From the NCBI RefSeq assembly GCF_003003005.1, contig NZ_PVTR01000005.1, forward strand, positions 186,001 to 250,000: a stretch of DNA of 64,000 bases. Direction: 5' to 3'. The notes under the pieces are model-generated. The model saw nothing but the letters and a program-made list of their open reading frames with translations. It made no database searches and was not told the origin of the DNA. Positions 45,132 to 54,963 of the stretch are shown in pieces (the stretch's first letter is position 1; every line of letters starts with the position of its first letter). A program made the position numbers and the translations under genes. The stretch is from Mongoliibacter ruber. GTDB taxonomy: Bacteria > Bacteroidota > Bacteroidia > Cytophagales > Cyclobacteriaceae.

Positions 45132-46550
45132 TTAAGGGAAAATTCCCAAGTCCATATAACTGATCGAGATTCTTTCCAAGGCAAGGATAAATCCTGCTGT
45201 TCTTAAACTTTGGATTCCTTTTTCCTTTCTTTTCTTATTCATGTCGTGATAAGCAGTGACCATGGTCTCTTCAAGCCCTGACAAAACCAGATCTCTTTCG
45301 GAAGCTCCTTTGATCAGACCATCTTTTTCATCATCAGTGAATCGCTCTCCAGTGGCATTTTCGATGGTTCCCAAAAGTTTTCTGTATTTTTCCATGTCAT
45401 ATCTTTTTTCAAGCTTTCCAAAAGAAACCCTTGACAAATTTTTGAGCCATTCGAAATAAGAAACTGTAACACCACCTGCATTCAAATACATGTCAGGAAT
45501 GACCATCACGCCTTTTTCTAATAGAATTTTTTCAGCCTCATTGGTTACGGGACCATTTGCCGCTTCTCCTATGATCTTGGCCTGAACTTTATCAGCATTT
45601 ACATTTGTGATTTGGTTTTCCAAAGCTGCAGGCACCAAGATATCACAAGGGTAGGTCAATAACTCTTTGCTGTTTTTAATGAATTCGCCTCTACTATAGC
45701 CTTTGAAACCCTTGTTTTCGATCTGAAAATTCTTGATCGCTTCTACATCTATTCCCGACTCATCCCAAATACCGCCATTCCATTCTGCGATACCTACAAT
45801 CTTGGCTCCAGCCTCACTCAGATACTTGGCAGAATAGTAACCTACGTTACCAAGACCTTGAATGATGACTTTTTTACCCTTTAAACCTACAGTAAGGCCA
45901 AGAGACGCCATATCTTCTTCCACACTGACTGCCTCTCTTATTCCGTAAAAAACACCCTGTCCTGTGGCCTCAGCTCTCCCATCAATTCCATGTTGAGAAA
46001 GTGGCTTCCCAGTAACAGCTCCTTTGGCATTGATCAATTCTGGATTGAAAGCCTCAAAAGTATCCACAATCCAAGCCATCTCCCTTGCTCCTGTTCCATA
46101 ATCCGGCGCAGGCACATCGATAGCTGGACCAATAAATTTCTTTTTAATAAGTTCAGCCGTATACCTTCTGGTGATTTTTTCCAGCTGTCTTTCATTGTAC
46201 TTCAATGGATCTATACTCACACCTCCCTTTGCTCCACCAAATGGAACATTGACGAGGGCACATTTGTATGTCATCAAGGCAGCAAGACCTTTGACCTCTT
46301 CTTCATCCACATGGTCACTGTACCGAATACCACCTTTGACAGGTAGCTTATGGTGCGAATGCTGCACCCTGTAACCGGTCATGGTTTCATAAGTTCCATC
46401 CTCATTCCTGAGTGGAAAATTGAACTTATAAATACTGTTGCATTGCTTGATCTGATCGAGAAGTCCCGGATGCAAATCCATATGCTTAGCTGCGTCATCC
46501 ACAAAGCCACAGACATCATTAAACAAACTATATTCTACTTTTTTACTCAT
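45132..46550 (-). CDS. gdhA: Glu/Leu/Phe/Val dehydrogenase, probably glutamate dehydrogenase
   Basis: 472 residues from ATG 46550 (MSKKVEYSLFND). The frame is open for 61 more codons upstream, but that stretch is low-complexity leader and not family sequence. LPVKGGIRYS and KCALVNVPFGGAKGGVSIDP contain the catalytic lysines, and VIIQGLGNVGYYSAKYL is the NAD(P)-binding motif. It interconverts glutamate with 2-oxoglutarate and ammonia in the cytosol. The cofactor cannot be assigned from sequence alone. Confidence 0.93.
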   Translation of the reverse strand: MSKKVEYSLFNDVCGFVDDAAKHMDLHPGLLDQIKQCNSIYKFNFPLRNEDGTYETMTGYRVQHSHHKLPVKGGIRYSDHVDEEEVKGLAALMTYKCALVNVPFGGAKGGVSIDPLKYNERQLEKITRRYTAELIKKKFIGPAIDVPAPDYGTGAREMAWIVDTFEAFNPELINAKGAVTGKPLSQHGIDGRAEATGQGVFYGIREAVSVEEDMASLGLTVGLKGKKVIIQGLGNVGYYSAKYLSEAGAKIVGIAEWNGGIWDESGIDVEAIKNFQIENKGFKGYSRGEFIKNSKELLTYPCDILVPAALENQITNVNADKVQAKIIGEAANGPVTNEAEKILLEKGVMVIPDMYLNAGGVTVSYFEWLKNLSRVSFGKLEKRYDMEKYRKLLGTIENATGERFTDDEKDGLIKGASERDLVLSGLEETMVTAYHDMNKKRKEKGIQSLRTAGFILALERISISYMDLGIFP

Positions 46551-47025
46551 AAAAATTATATTTTGGTGAATACCACAAGATACAAATCTTTCAAGGGAAC
46601 TGCCTAATAAGGAGCTATGATATTGTTCAATACTCCTCAGATATCGTCTACAAAAGTCAAAAGCAAATAGCTTGGTCAGAATCATTCCTTCCTGACCATA
46701 ACAATCCTTTATAAAGGAATCAAGCTGATACATTGATCATCCCTGCCAAATCCTCAAATCGTGCCTTTCGGGAATTTCAGGGCTAAAAAACTTTGAAACA
46801 TCACCTGTAAAAGAAGTCTTTCCAATGAATTTTCGCAATCTATCAGGAGAATAAAGACACAAGTTCCATTGTCGTTCAATAAGGTCATAGGCTTTCCCAT
46901 TTGAGATGAGATACAATCCGAGGAAGAAAGAGAATCGGTTTCCCAAGTATTACCTGTCACAACCGGGAAATAAAGTTCTGTAAGACCTAAATCCTGAATT
47001 TGTTTTCTGAACAAAAAATATAATA

Positions 47026-47091
47026 ATGACACAGCAAACCTTAATCAAGTATGGTATCAATAAACCTACTTTACTCAATAAAAATAATTAA
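47026..47091 (+). CDS. Possible small protein gene (21 residues)
   Basis: ATG 47026 opens MTQQTLIKYGINKPTL... and ends at TAA 47089-47091, 23 nt before a strong plus-strand terminator that no other gene uses. Start context ATAATAATG is AT-rich as usual here. No homology is known to me. The rest of 46551-47164 holds no convincing gene; two short minus-strand ORFs (46737-46946, 46754-47032) overlap each other and lack support. Confidence 0.25.
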   Translation: MTQQTLIKYGINKPTLLNKNN

Positions 47092-47114
47092 ACCTTTGTC
47101 CAAAAAAGCTAAAT

Positions 47115-47147
47115 AAGGCTACCCTTTTAAGCGGTAGCCTTTTTTTG
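47115..47147 (+). terminator. Terminator without an assigned plus-strand gene
   Basis: AGGCTACC (47116-47123) / GGTAGCCT (47133-47140) followed by T7. The T-run is only on the plus strand, so it does not serve the FAS1 gene, which ends at 47165 on the minus strand. Confidence 0.75.
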
Positions 47148-47164
47148 TTTTGATAAAATATTTA

Positions 47165-48166
47165 TTAGTTCAAGTCTGGTAAAATAACTCTGTCTATTAT
47201 ATGAATAACACCATTAGTTGCCTGGATATCAGTAGCAATAAAACCTACTTCTCTATTTTCTGTATCAATTAACTTTGGCCCACTTACATCAATAGTTAAT
47301 TCATCTCCTGAAAACATAGTAATACTTGTATTGGCAAGATCACTGGAATAAACTCTTCCATCTGCAAAAACATGATAAGCTAAAACTTTTTGCAAACCTT
47401 CAACTCCGAGAAAATCTATCAATTCTTCCAGGTTATTAATTCCATCAAGTTCTTCTACTAAATCCATAAAAGCCTGATTCGTTGGTGCAAATACAGTAAG
47501 GTTTTCCGTTGTAGCCAGTAAATCTCCATATCCAGCTATAGTTACAGCTGTCACCAAAATGGAAAAATCATCCACACTATCAGCTATTTCCACAATATTC
47601 TGAGTAGGAGGAAGAAGCACTTCATCTATCCCATGTATGACTCCATTTCTTGCTCTTTTATCCACCAAAATAATATCGGCATCATTCACTTTCGCTCCTT
47701 CGGAAAGTCCAATTTCTACAGCTGCACCATTCAATGTAGGCACAAACCCCTCACTTAAATCTGTCGATAGCACCGTACCAGCCACCACATGGTAAAGCAG
47801 TATTTCACGCAAGCCCTCTTGTCTTCTTACATTACCGGGATTGAGTCCCAATGCAGCAAAGGCAGCATCCGTTGGAGCAAAAACAGTCAATTCATTTCTG
47901 GCAAATACCGAAGCAAGTCCGGTGCTACCTAGAGCAGCATTGAAGGTTGCAAAAGTTGGTTTTGGACCTCTCCTTTCAAATTCATTTAAACCATCTGCTT
48001 CAAGACCGTTTTCCATGGACTGCAGGGTGGTTGGAATATCAGACAATTGATTGTCCGGCGATTCATACGCTGGCTGGCTTTCTTCCATTGAGGAGCAGGC
48101 CAGAAAAAGCAAAGCAAAAAACGGCATTATAAGCCGATAACAACGGGTGTTGACTTTTTGTAACAT
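47165..48166 (-). CDS. Lipoprotein with two fasciclin (FAS1) domains
   Basis: 333 residues. Lipobox LLFLAC (Cys about 24) followed by SSMEES. Two FAS1 domains: about 70-190 (ELTVFAPTDAAFAAL ... ILLYHVVAGTVLS ... NGVIHGIDEVLLP) and 195-333 (NLTVFAPTNQAFMDL ... LAYHVFADGRVYS ... NGVIHIIDRVILP). FAS1 domains mediate adhesion and matrix contacts. Monocistronic, with a long AT-rich leader (48167-48250). Confidence 0.93.
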   Translation of the reverse strand: MLQKVNTRCYRLIMPFFALLFLACSSMEESQPAYESPDNQLSDIPTTLQSMENGLEADGLNEFERRGPKPTFATFNAALGSTGLASVFARNELTVFAPTDAAFAALGLNPGNVRRQEGLREILLYHVVAGTVLSTDLSEGFVPTLNGAAVEIGLSEGAKVNDADIILVDKRARNGVIHGIDEVLLPPTQNIVEIADSVDDFSILVTAVTIAGYGDLLATTENLTVFAPTNQAFMDLVEELDGINNLEELIDFLGVEGLQKVLAYHVFADGRVYSSDLANTSITMFSGDELTIDVSGPKLIDTENREVGFIATDIQATNGVIHIIDRVILPDLN

Positions 48167-48250
48167 GTTTTTTGAGTTTAGTTTGTAAATAATTGAATTA
48201 AGTAAAAATCAAACCCTTAATTCTAAAAAATGTTTGCCAGTACCTGAATA

Positions 48251-48934
48251 TTAACTATTTAGCACTCTCCCATCCTCCATTTCTATAATTCTATCTGTAC
48301 CGGCTGCAAATTCCGGGTCATGGGTTACAATCAACATAGTCTGATGAAATTCTTGGGCAAGCTCTTTAAAAATATTGAAAACAATATCAGAGTTTTTCTT
48401 GTCCAAATTCCCTGTTGGCTCATCTCCCATAATGATCAAAGGATCATTCATCAATGACCTGGCTATTGCCACCCGCTGCTTCTGACCACCTGAGAGTTGA
48501 TTGGCTTTTTTCAATGCATGGTCCTGCATATCAAAAATCCGAAGTTTTTCCATGGCCACATGTTCCAGTTCTTCCTTGGATTTTTTTCCAAGTTTGAGCC
48601 CAGGGATCATTACGTTTTCCAACACCGAAAACTCATTGAGCAAATAGTGAAACTGGAAAACAAAGCCTATTTTTTCATTCCTGATTTCAGATAGCCGATT
48701 CGCCTTTTTACCTGAAACCTCCTCTTCATCGATCAACAAGCTCCCTTCGTAATCTGTGTCCATGGTAGACAAAATGTATAGTAAAGTAGACTTTCCACAG
48801 CCTGACTTACCCATGATAGACACGAATTCACCTCTAGTCACTTGAAAGGTAACATCCTTGAGTACCCTTGTTTTTTCAGGACTATAGAAGTATTTGTTGA
48901 TTTTTTGAGCTTCAATTACAGGTTTCCCTCTCAT
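48251..48934 (-). CDS. ABC transporter ATP-binding protein (LolD/MacB type)
   Basis: 227 residues. Walker A GKSGCGKS (about 39-46), signature LSGGQKQRVAIARSL, Walker B IIMGDEPTGNLD, H-loop VTHDPEF. The length and GNLDKKNSD stretch match the LolD/MacB/FtsE group. It powers the FtsX-like permease encoded just upstream (gap 10 nt). With the periplasmic adaptor it forms a tripartite-type exporter. Confidence 0.93.
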   Translation of the reverse strand: MRGKPVIEAQKINKYFYSPEKTRVLKDVTFQVTRGEFVSIMGKSGCGKSTLLYILSTMDTDYEGSLLIDEEEVSGKKANRLSEIRNEKIGFVFQFHYLLNEFSVLENVMIPGLKLGKKSKEELEHVAMEKLRIFDMQDHALKKANQLSGGQKQRVAIARSLMNDPLIIMGDEPTGNLDKKNSDIVFNIFKELAQEFHQTMLIVTHDPEFAAGTDRIIEMEDGRVLNS

Positions 48935-48944
48935 CAGTTATGGA

Positions 48945-50204
48945 TTATTTCCCTCTTATAATATCTACTGGGTCTATACTGCTGGCTTTTCTCGCAGGAA
49001 AATACCCCGCAAAATATGTGGTTACAAGGCTGAACACCCCTGCGATTATGTAATACTTAGGATTAAAATCAACGGGCAAGGTTTTGATAGTAGGCAATGC
49101 TTCTAACTCAAAGGGCACTTGTTCTATACCTAAGCCTGCCAAAAACCCAAAAAAGAGCCCTATTATGCCTCCAAAAAAACCAATGGCTAGTGCTATGGTA
49201 ATAAAGATCATATTTACATCTCTTCCTGAAAACCCAATTGCTTTTAAAATGGCAATTGTATCCATTTTCTCATAGATCATCATATTCAGGATATTGTAAA
49301 TCCCAAATCCAGACACGATAAGCAAAGTTATTCCAACAGCGTAGCTAATCATTGATCTGATGCCCGTGCCCGCTTCAAATTGGGCATTGACGGTCTGAAT
49401 GTCATCTGCATCTATGCCAAATATCTCCTTATATTCCCGTGCCATTTCGGGGGCCAAATCAAAATCGTGCAACTTAACCTGTATATCAGTTACATAAGAT
49501 GGTGTTTCGCTCAACATTTTCTGTACGGTGCCGATCGAAGCATAAGACTGCACATTATCCAGCTCACCCAATCCTGACTGGTAATATCCTACCACTTTCA
49601 ACTGAATCCTATTGCCTTGTGCAGTAGTCACCTGAACCACATCTCCAATTTCAGCCAGCATCCTGTCCGCAGCTCCTTTGCCCAAAATAATCGAATTTGC
49701 GGTGTATTTTAAATCCAGGAAATCCCCCGCGATGACATAATCTTCAAAGGCAAATAACCTGCTCTCTTCCTCTACGTCAATCCCATTGATCACACCACTG
49801 ACATCCAGCGCCCCAACATTAAAAAAAACCTGTGCTGCAATTTTTCGAGCCACACCTTTTACTCTTAAATCGTCTTTGAAAGTCCTGATGATGGCCTCAT
49901 TGTTATAAATACTAGTCCTACTGGCTGCAGGTTTGATAGATCTGATGATATGATAATGATCAGAAAAAGCCTCACTCGCTTCTATAGGTTGTGAAGTGGA
50001 TGCTTTGATTTCGTTGTAAAACCTAATATGTGGGGTACGGTTAAGGATCAACCCATCTAGAAGCTGGTTTAAGCCGTTCATAAAACTCAATAAGGTCACA
50101 AACATGGTGATACTGAAAACCACACCGACACCTGCAACAACCGTCTGTTTGAATCGTGCCAACATCAGCGCCCTAGCCATATTGAGAATGAGACTTGTTT
50201 TCAT
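48945..50204 (-). CDS. ABC transporter permease (MacB/FtsX-like)
   Basis: 419 residues with one N-terminal and three C-terminal membrane helices around a large periplasmic MacB_PCD domain (about 45-260). The C-terminal FtsX block reads MMIYEKMDTIAILKAIGFSG and the last residues ARKASSIDPVDIIRGK are the family's usual end. It lies between the adaptor gene (gap 2 nt) and the ATPase gene, forming one operon. Cargo unknown. Confidence 0.92.
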   Translation of the reverse strand: MKTSLILNMARALMLARFKQTVVAGVGVVFSITMFVTLLSFMNGLNQLLDGLILNRTPHIRFYNEIKASTSQPIEASEAFSDHYHIIRSIKPAASRTSIYNNEAIIRTFKDDLRVKGVARKIAAQVFFNVGALDVSGVINGIDVEEESRLFAFEDYVIAGDFLDLKYTANSIILGKGAADRMLAEIGDVVQVTTAQGNRIQLKVVGYYQSGLGELDNVQSYASIGTVQKMLSETPSYVTDIQVKLHDFDLAPEMAREYKEIFGIDADDIQTVNAQFEAGTGIRSMISYAVGITLLIVSGFGIYNILNMMIYEKMDTIAILKAIGFSGRDVNMIFITIALAIGFFGGIIGLFFGFLAGLGIEQVPFELEALPTIKTLPVDFNPKYYIIAGVFSLVTTYFAGYFPARKASSIDPVDIIRGK

Positions 50205-50206
50205 AG

Positions 50207-51289
50207 TTAGGGTTTGACTAGAGCTGTTTTCGGGTCTACTCCTTCAAGAATTTCAGCCTTTTGGAAATCTTTCATACCCAGCACTACCTCCACAGTGTCA
50301 CCGGAAGAGGTAATCACAAATCGTTCATTCAAAATATAGGACCTGGGAATAAGCAAGGTGTTTTCCTTGGACTCAATAATTATGTTGGCTTCCAAAGAAA
50401 GGTTTGGGTAAAGAACAGAAGGACCTGAAACAAATACTCCTTCTACCAAAAAAGTCTTATTTCTCTCATCCATAATTGGGTTGATTTTAGACACTACCGC
50501 CTCAAATACCTCCCCTCTATAGCTATCCATGTTGACCAAGATTTTTTGCCCTCCTTTGATCTTGGCGATATCATATTCATCCACCAACATTTCGAGGGTG
50601 TATTCTTCACCACTTCCAATGATTGCCAAAGGTGTTTGGTTATTAACCATTTCGCCTTTTTCTTTAAGAAGAGAATACAATATACCTTTCACCTCACTTT
50701 TTAACACCAAATCACTTTCAAGGGCTTTACTGATCGAGAGGTTTTTTGCCGCACTTCTTTCATTAAAATCAATCTCTCTTTTGAGGTCTTCAAACTTCAA
50801 AAGAGCTGTCTCATAGGCTGTAAGCGAATTTTCGTAGGCCAACTGTCTTTGTTCCAGCTCTATGGACGAACCAATCCCTTGACTCCTCAAGCGCTCTTGT
50901 CTTGCCAAAAGCAAAGAATCATTTGTCAACTTATTTTTTGTGTAGGAAATATTCATTTCCAGGTCTTTGAGACGATTCTGATTGGCCTGTCTGTCTGCAT
51001 ATGTACGGTTGAGCTCAGCCAATTCTCTATTGACTCTAGTGGATTCATTGGCAATAACCAAAATGGGCGTACCCACTTCTACAGAGTCACCTTCCTCCAA
51101 AAAAACCTCTTGAACCGTACCTATAGCATTGAGATACGCTTGGTATTGATACCTCGCTCTTATTGAACCTGAGGCATACACTGACTCTGTGATATTTTCC
51201 CTGCTGGGATATATTTTTTCTTCCGATGAGGAACATGAAAAAATTTGTATGGAGGCCACGGTCAGCAAACATAATATCAATAGGCGCAT
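50207..51289 (-). CDS. Periplasmic adaptor (HlyD/MFP family) lipoprotein
   Basis: 360 residues. Lipobox QIFSC (Cys19) anchors it. Barrel-sandwich lipoyl-like halves (AYLNAIGTVQEVFLEEGDSVEVGTPIL and VLKSEVKGILYSLLKEKGEMV) flank a long coiled-coil hairpin (about 90-190, Glu/Leu/Arg-rich). A beta-barrel and membrane-proximal domain follow. First gene of the operon with the FtsX-like permease and ATPase; links the pump to an outer-membrane channel. The 51290-51462 region upstream is AT-rich, nothing recognised. Confidence 0.9.
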   Translation of the reverse strand: MRLLILCLLTVASIQIFSCSSSEEKIYPSRENITESVYASGSIRARYQYQAYLNAIGTVQEVFLEEGDSVEVGTPILVIANESTRVNRELAELNRTYADRQANQNRLKDLEMNISYTKNKLTNDSLLLARQERLRSQGIGSSIELEQRQLAYENSLTAYETALLKFEDLKREIDFNERSAAKNLSISKALESDLVLKSEVKGILYSLLKEKGEMVNNQTPLAIIGSGEEYTLEMLVDEYDIAKIKGGQKILVNMDSYRGEVFEAVVSKINPIMDERNKTFLVEGVFVSGPSVLYPNLSLEANIIIESKENTLLIPRSYILNERFVITSSGDTVEVVLGMKDFQKAEILEGVDPKTALVKP

Positions 51290-51462
51290 AATGTTGGGCT
51301 TTATTGTCCCAATTTAATCCTAAAAAAATAAATTTGATCTTATCCAATAAAAAACTTTCCGCCACTTCCTCACACCATATTTTCATTCAAAATATTTTGG
51401 AAACAGCGTGACAGAGCTCCCACTCACCACAAAATCCAACTTTTAACTTTATGTCCCTATTT

Positions 51463-52668
51463 CTACTGAATCAAATCAACATGCTTCCAAAAACTAGGAT
51501 AGGATTTGTTCACCACCTCCAAGTCATCAATTACGACACGGGTTTTTGTCATTAAAGGCATAAAAGCCATGGCCATCCTATGGTCGTCATACGTCTTGAT
51601 ATGGACATCAGCGGGCATGGTTACTGATGGAATCAGAGTAAATATTCCATTATCTTCTTCTACAAACTGTGCGTTAAACTTCGCTAACTCTTCCTGAAGT
51701 GCAAAAATCCTGTCTGTTTCCTTTATCCTTAAACTTTCCAATCCAGTGAAATCCATCTTTTGTCCTATGATGGCACAAGTAACTGCTACAGTCTGGGCAA
51801 TGTCGGGGCAATGCGTAAAATCCCAATGATCCAAACCCTTTACCGCTTGCTTGGTCAGGTAAACACCTCCATCTTTAAACTCGCTTTTGACGCCTAAGTA
51901 ATCCATGATATCCACAATCATTGCGTCTCCTTGAAGACTATCCGACTTCAAACCTTCTAAAAACAATTCTCCTTGGTCAGCACATGCCAGCAAGCTAAAC
52001 CAGTAACTGGCTCCCGACCAATCACTTTCCACTGCAAAAGTGGTGGGCTGATAATCTTGCGGATCTACTTTGATCACATTACCTTCCCAAGTGTACTCAA
52101 TTCCAAATGACCTCATCAATTGCAACGTCATTTCAATATAGGTTTTGGATCCCACTTTTCCTGTCAATTCCAATTCAATGCCCAAAGGCAAAACTGGAGC
52201 AATCATCAACAATGCTGAAATATATTGACTACTTACATCACCTCGGATGCTGATTTTATTGGCCAGCTGATTTTTCAATCCATGTATGGCCAAAGGGGGA
52301 TAACCTTCAATATTCATATAATGAATCTCAGCTCCAAGCTCAATCAAAGCATCTACAAGAATCCCTATTGGCCTTTCGCACATCCTAGCAGTACCTGTCA
52401 TAACCTTATTCTGATCTGTAACGGCTGCGTAAGCTGTCAAAAAACGCATCGTAGTCCCAGCATCCAGCACATCAAAAACAGGAGGATTTTCTTTCAACAA
52501 ACGAATCATCGTCTGGGTATCCCTTGCTTCTGCAAGATTGGTGATCTGATTTTGGCCACTTGTAAGTGCATCAATGATCAAGGCCCTGTTGCTTTCGCTC
52601 TTAGAAGCAGGAAGTGGAATTTTGACTGGTGAAAAAGAGCTGATTTGTTGTAATGTAAGCGTTTTCAA
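51463..52668 (-). CDS. aroA: 3-phosphoshikimate 1-carboxyvinyltransferase (EPSP synthase)
   Basis: 401 residues, slightly short for AroA. PASKSESNRALIIDAL is the N-terminal substrate loop, LDAGTTMRFLTAY the PEP loop (normally LGNAGTAxRxL), and LRIKETDRIFALQEEL plus TYDDHRMAMAF complete the active site. It joins PEP with shikimate-3-phosphate. The start lies 18 nt downstream of aroB on the same transcript. Confidence 0.94.
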   Translation of the reverse strand: MKTLTLQQISSFSPVKIPLPASKSESNRALIIDALTSGQNQITNLAEARDTQTMIRLLKENPPVFDVLDAGTTMRFLTAYAAVTDQNKVMTGTARMCERPIGILVDALIELGAEIHYMNIEGYPPLAIHGLKNQLANKISIRGDVSSQYISALLMIAPVLPLGIELELTGKVGSKTYIEMTLQLMRSFGIEYTWEGNVIKVDPQDYQPTTFAVESDWSGASYWFSLLACADQGELFLEGLKSDSLQGDAMIVDIMDYLGVKSEFKDGGVYLTKQAVKGLDHWDFTHCPDIAQTVAVTCAIIGQKMDFTGLESLRIKETDRIFALQEELAKFNAQFVEEDNGIFTLIPSVTMPADVHIKTYDDHRMAMAFMPLMTKTRVVIDDLEVVNKSYPSFWKHVDLIQ

Positions 52669-52685
52669 GGGGGAGGTATTGAGGT

Positions 52686-53750
52686 TTAGATGGTTTTATA
52701 AAGCTGTATTGCTTGGGTAATTTCCTCTTTGTTGACAGGTATATTGAAATCACATTTTCCTATTTGATTGAGCAAAGAAAATTTCATTTCTACACCTTCA
52801 TTCTTTTTATCATGAGCACACAAGCCCACAATCTCAGCAATATCTTCTTGAGGAAAGTCAAATTTCCCGTAAATAGAGATTACGATCTTTTGGATGGTTT
52901 GCAGCTCTGATGCAGAAAGCCCTGATTTTTGATGAGAAAGGAATGCTTCGCAAACCATCCCTATCGCAATGGCCTCTCCATGAAGAAGATGCTTTTCAGA
53001 GTCGAGGTAGAAAGATTCAAAAGCATGACCGATCGTATGACCAAAGTTGAGGATTTTTCTCAGGCCTGATTCCTTAGGGTCTTTTTCGACCACTTCTTTT
53101 TTGATTGATACAGACCTTTCGATAATGTCTCGCCAGTTTTGATTTTGCCATCCTTCAGTCTTAAGACAATTGAAATATCCTTCGCTCCTGATGAGGCCGT
53201 GCTTGATCACTTCTGCATATCCAGACCTGAGTTCTTGCTCTGGAAGTGTCTCAAGAAACTCGTCGGAAATAATGACGGCCTTTGGTTGGGTAAAGACACC
53301 TATATGGTTTTTGAAACCATTAAAATCAATCCCCAATTTACCGCCAACACTTGCGTCTACTTGCGACAGTAAGGTAGTAGGGACATTAATGAAATTGACT
53401 CCACGCTTGTAGGTGGCAGCACAAAAACCACCCATGTCACCCGTGACGCCTCCACCAAGATTGATAATAAGCGTTTTTCTATCAAAACCCTCATCGGTCA
53501 TCCACTGCCAAATAGCACTGCAAGTATCAAGGTTCTTGTTTGCTTCTCCTGCCATAAAGCTGAAGTGCAAATGTGACTCAGGTAATCCGTCTTTGATTAA
53601 AGGGTAACAGAACTTTTCTGTATTGGTGTCTGTGATAACACCAAGCTTGGAAAAATTCAAAGTACTGATGTAGTTGCCCAAGTCCTGGGCTATTTTGTGG
53701 GTATAAATAATGGTTTCCAAAGCGATTGAATTTCTACCAAAAATAGGCAA
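52686..53750 (-). CDS. aroB: 3-dehydroquinate synthase
   Basis: 354 residues. NAD-binding INLGGGVTGDMGGFCAATYKRG, VPTTLLSQVDASVGGKLGIDF, and the zinc ligands in EVIKHGLI, GHTIGHAFE and LHGEAIAIGM. It converts DAHP to dehydroquinate, the second step of the shikimate pathway. It lies 47 nt after the DAHPS-CM gene, so the first two steps are encoded together. Confidence 0.95.
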   Translation of the reverse strand: MPIFGRNSIALETIIYTHKIAQDLGNYISTLNFSKLGVITDTNTEKFCYPLIKDGLPESHLHFSFMAGEANKNLDTCSAIWQWMTDEGFDRKTLIINLGGGVTGDMGGFCAATYKRGVNFINVPTTLLSQVDASVGGKLGIDFNGFKNHIGVFTQPKAVIISDEFLETLPEQELRSGYAEVIKHGLIRSEGYFNCLKTEGWQNQNWRDIIERSVSIKKEVVEKDPKESGLRKILNFGHTIGHAFESFYLDSEKHLLHGEAIAIGMVCEAFLSHQKSGLSASELQTIQKIVISIYGKFDFPQEDIAEIVGLCAHDKKNEGVEMKFSLLNQIGKCDFNIPVNKEEITQAIQLYKTI

Positions 53751-53796
53751 TTCTTAAAGGACCGAAGAGAAAAATTCCCCTTCGGTCCATATTAAT

Positions 53797-54894
53797 CTAT
53801 TTTTTTACAGGATCGGCTTCCCTTAGTTGTTTTTCCTGACGCTTCACAGATTCCTCGTGTATACAGTAAAGCAATTCTTTCATGAACTTTTCACTTAGGT
53901 TTTTATCCACACCTTTTTTGGTTCTTGACTCCATTACATATTTCCATCTATCAGACTGGAATACTGTCAAATGATGCTCTCTTTTGTAAGCCCCAATCTG
54001 ATCGATCATTGAAAATCTCTCTTGAAGTATGTCCATCAATTGATCATCCAAATGATCAACTGCGTTTCTAAGGTCATTGAGCCTTTCACTTGGATTTTCA
54101 GAACCTATCGTATCTCTGAAGTCAATTTTTGCAAGAATTTCCTTGAGCTTGCCTGGAGTAACTTGTTGTTTGGCATCCGACCAGGCATTGTCTGGGTCAT
54201 GGTGTGTTTCTATCATCAAACCATCCAAACCAAAGTTGATTGCGCGCTGAGCCGTTTCTAAAATCCCTTCCCTATTACCTACAATATGGCTTGGATCGTT
54301 GATTACTTCCATGCCTTTCCATTCTCTTTTGAGGTGAATAGGCATTGACCAGTTTGGTTTGTTTCTGAATCTTTTATCGTATGAGTCAGAGAATCCTCTA
54401 TGGATTGCTGCAAGTTTGTTGATACCTACAGCCTGCAGTCTTTCCAGTGCTCCCAACCATAATTGTAAGTCTGGATTCATAGGGTTTTTTACCATTACGG
54501 GAATATCCACACCTTTCAAAGCTTCTGCGATTTCCTGTACCGCAAATGGATTTACGGTTGTTCTAGCACCGATCCATAGCACGTCTACTTTATGCTTAAG
54601 TGCCAATTCAACATGAGCGGTATTGCCCACTTCAGTGGTAATTGGAATATTGAGGTGATGCCTCACGATCTCCATCCACTTCAAGCCATCTTCTCCAATA
54701 CCTTCAAAGCTTCCCGGTCTTGTCCTTGGTTTCCAGATTCCAGCCCTGAAAATATCAGGGATCATGTTTTCATTCTTCATCGCCAAACAGACAGCTTCGA
54801 TCTGCTCTGGTGTTTCTGCACTGCAAGGCCCGGCAATAATTGTGTGACCTTTAAGGCCAAGGCCCCAATCTTTGGTTTGTAAGTGGTTTTCCAT
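53797..54894 (-). CDS. Bifunctional DAHP synthase (type I beta) - chorismate mutase, copy 1
   Basis: 365 residues. DAHP synthase, residues ~1-265: IIAGPCSAETPEQIEAV, RAGIWKPRTRPGSFEG, VLWIGARTTVNPFAVQE, GLMIETHHDPDNAWSDAKQQ (metal and PEP sites). AroQ-type chorismate mutase, ~270-360: LNDLRNAVDHLDDQLMDIL, AYKREHHLTVFQSDRW. It fuses the entry of the shikimate pathway to the branch toward Phe/Tyr, so mutase-bound product can regulate the synthase. An attenuator-like leader lies upstream. Confidence 0.92.
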   Translation of the reverse strand: MENHLQTKDWGLGLKGHTIIAGPCSAETPEQIEAVCLAMKNENMIPDIFRAGIWKPRTRPGSFEGIGEDGLKWMEIVRHHLNIPITTEVGNTAHVELALKHKVDVLWIGARTTVNPFAVQEIAEALKGVDIPVMVKNPMNPDLQLWLGALERLQAVGINKLAAIHRGFSDSYDKRFRNKPNWSMPIHLKREWKGMEVINDPSHIVGNREGILETAQRAINFGLDGLMIETHHDPDNAWSDAKQQVTPGKLKEILAKIDFRDTIGSENPSERLNDLRNAVDHLDDQLMDILQERFSMIDQIGAYKREHHLTVFQSDRWKYVMESRTKKGVDKNLSEKFMKELLYCIHEESVKRQEKQLREADPVKK

Positions 54895-54910
54895 AATGGT
54901 ATTAGGTTTA

Positions 54911-54943
54911 AAAGAAAAAAGCCCGACTCTTTCGAATCGGGCT
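54911..54943 (-). terminator. Terminator hairpin inside the leader of DAHPS-CM copy 1
   Basis: On the minus strand AGCCCGATTC-GAAA-GAGTCGGGCT forms a 10-bp stem with a GNRA loop, followed by T6. It lies 17 nt upstream of the ATG of the gene it precedes, so it must act as an attenuator or as the terminator of copy 2. Confidence 0.8.
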
Positions 54944-54963
54944 CTCTCTTGATTTATGATGTT

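Noticed and set aside
46551-46733. 61-codon N-terminal extension of glutamate dehydrogenase
   Set aside because: The extension has no family similarity; the ATG at 46550 gives the usual N-terminus.
54930-54942. TTCGAATC as a tRNA T-loop
   Set aside because: It is part of the terminator stem-loop; no cloverleaf can be formed around it.
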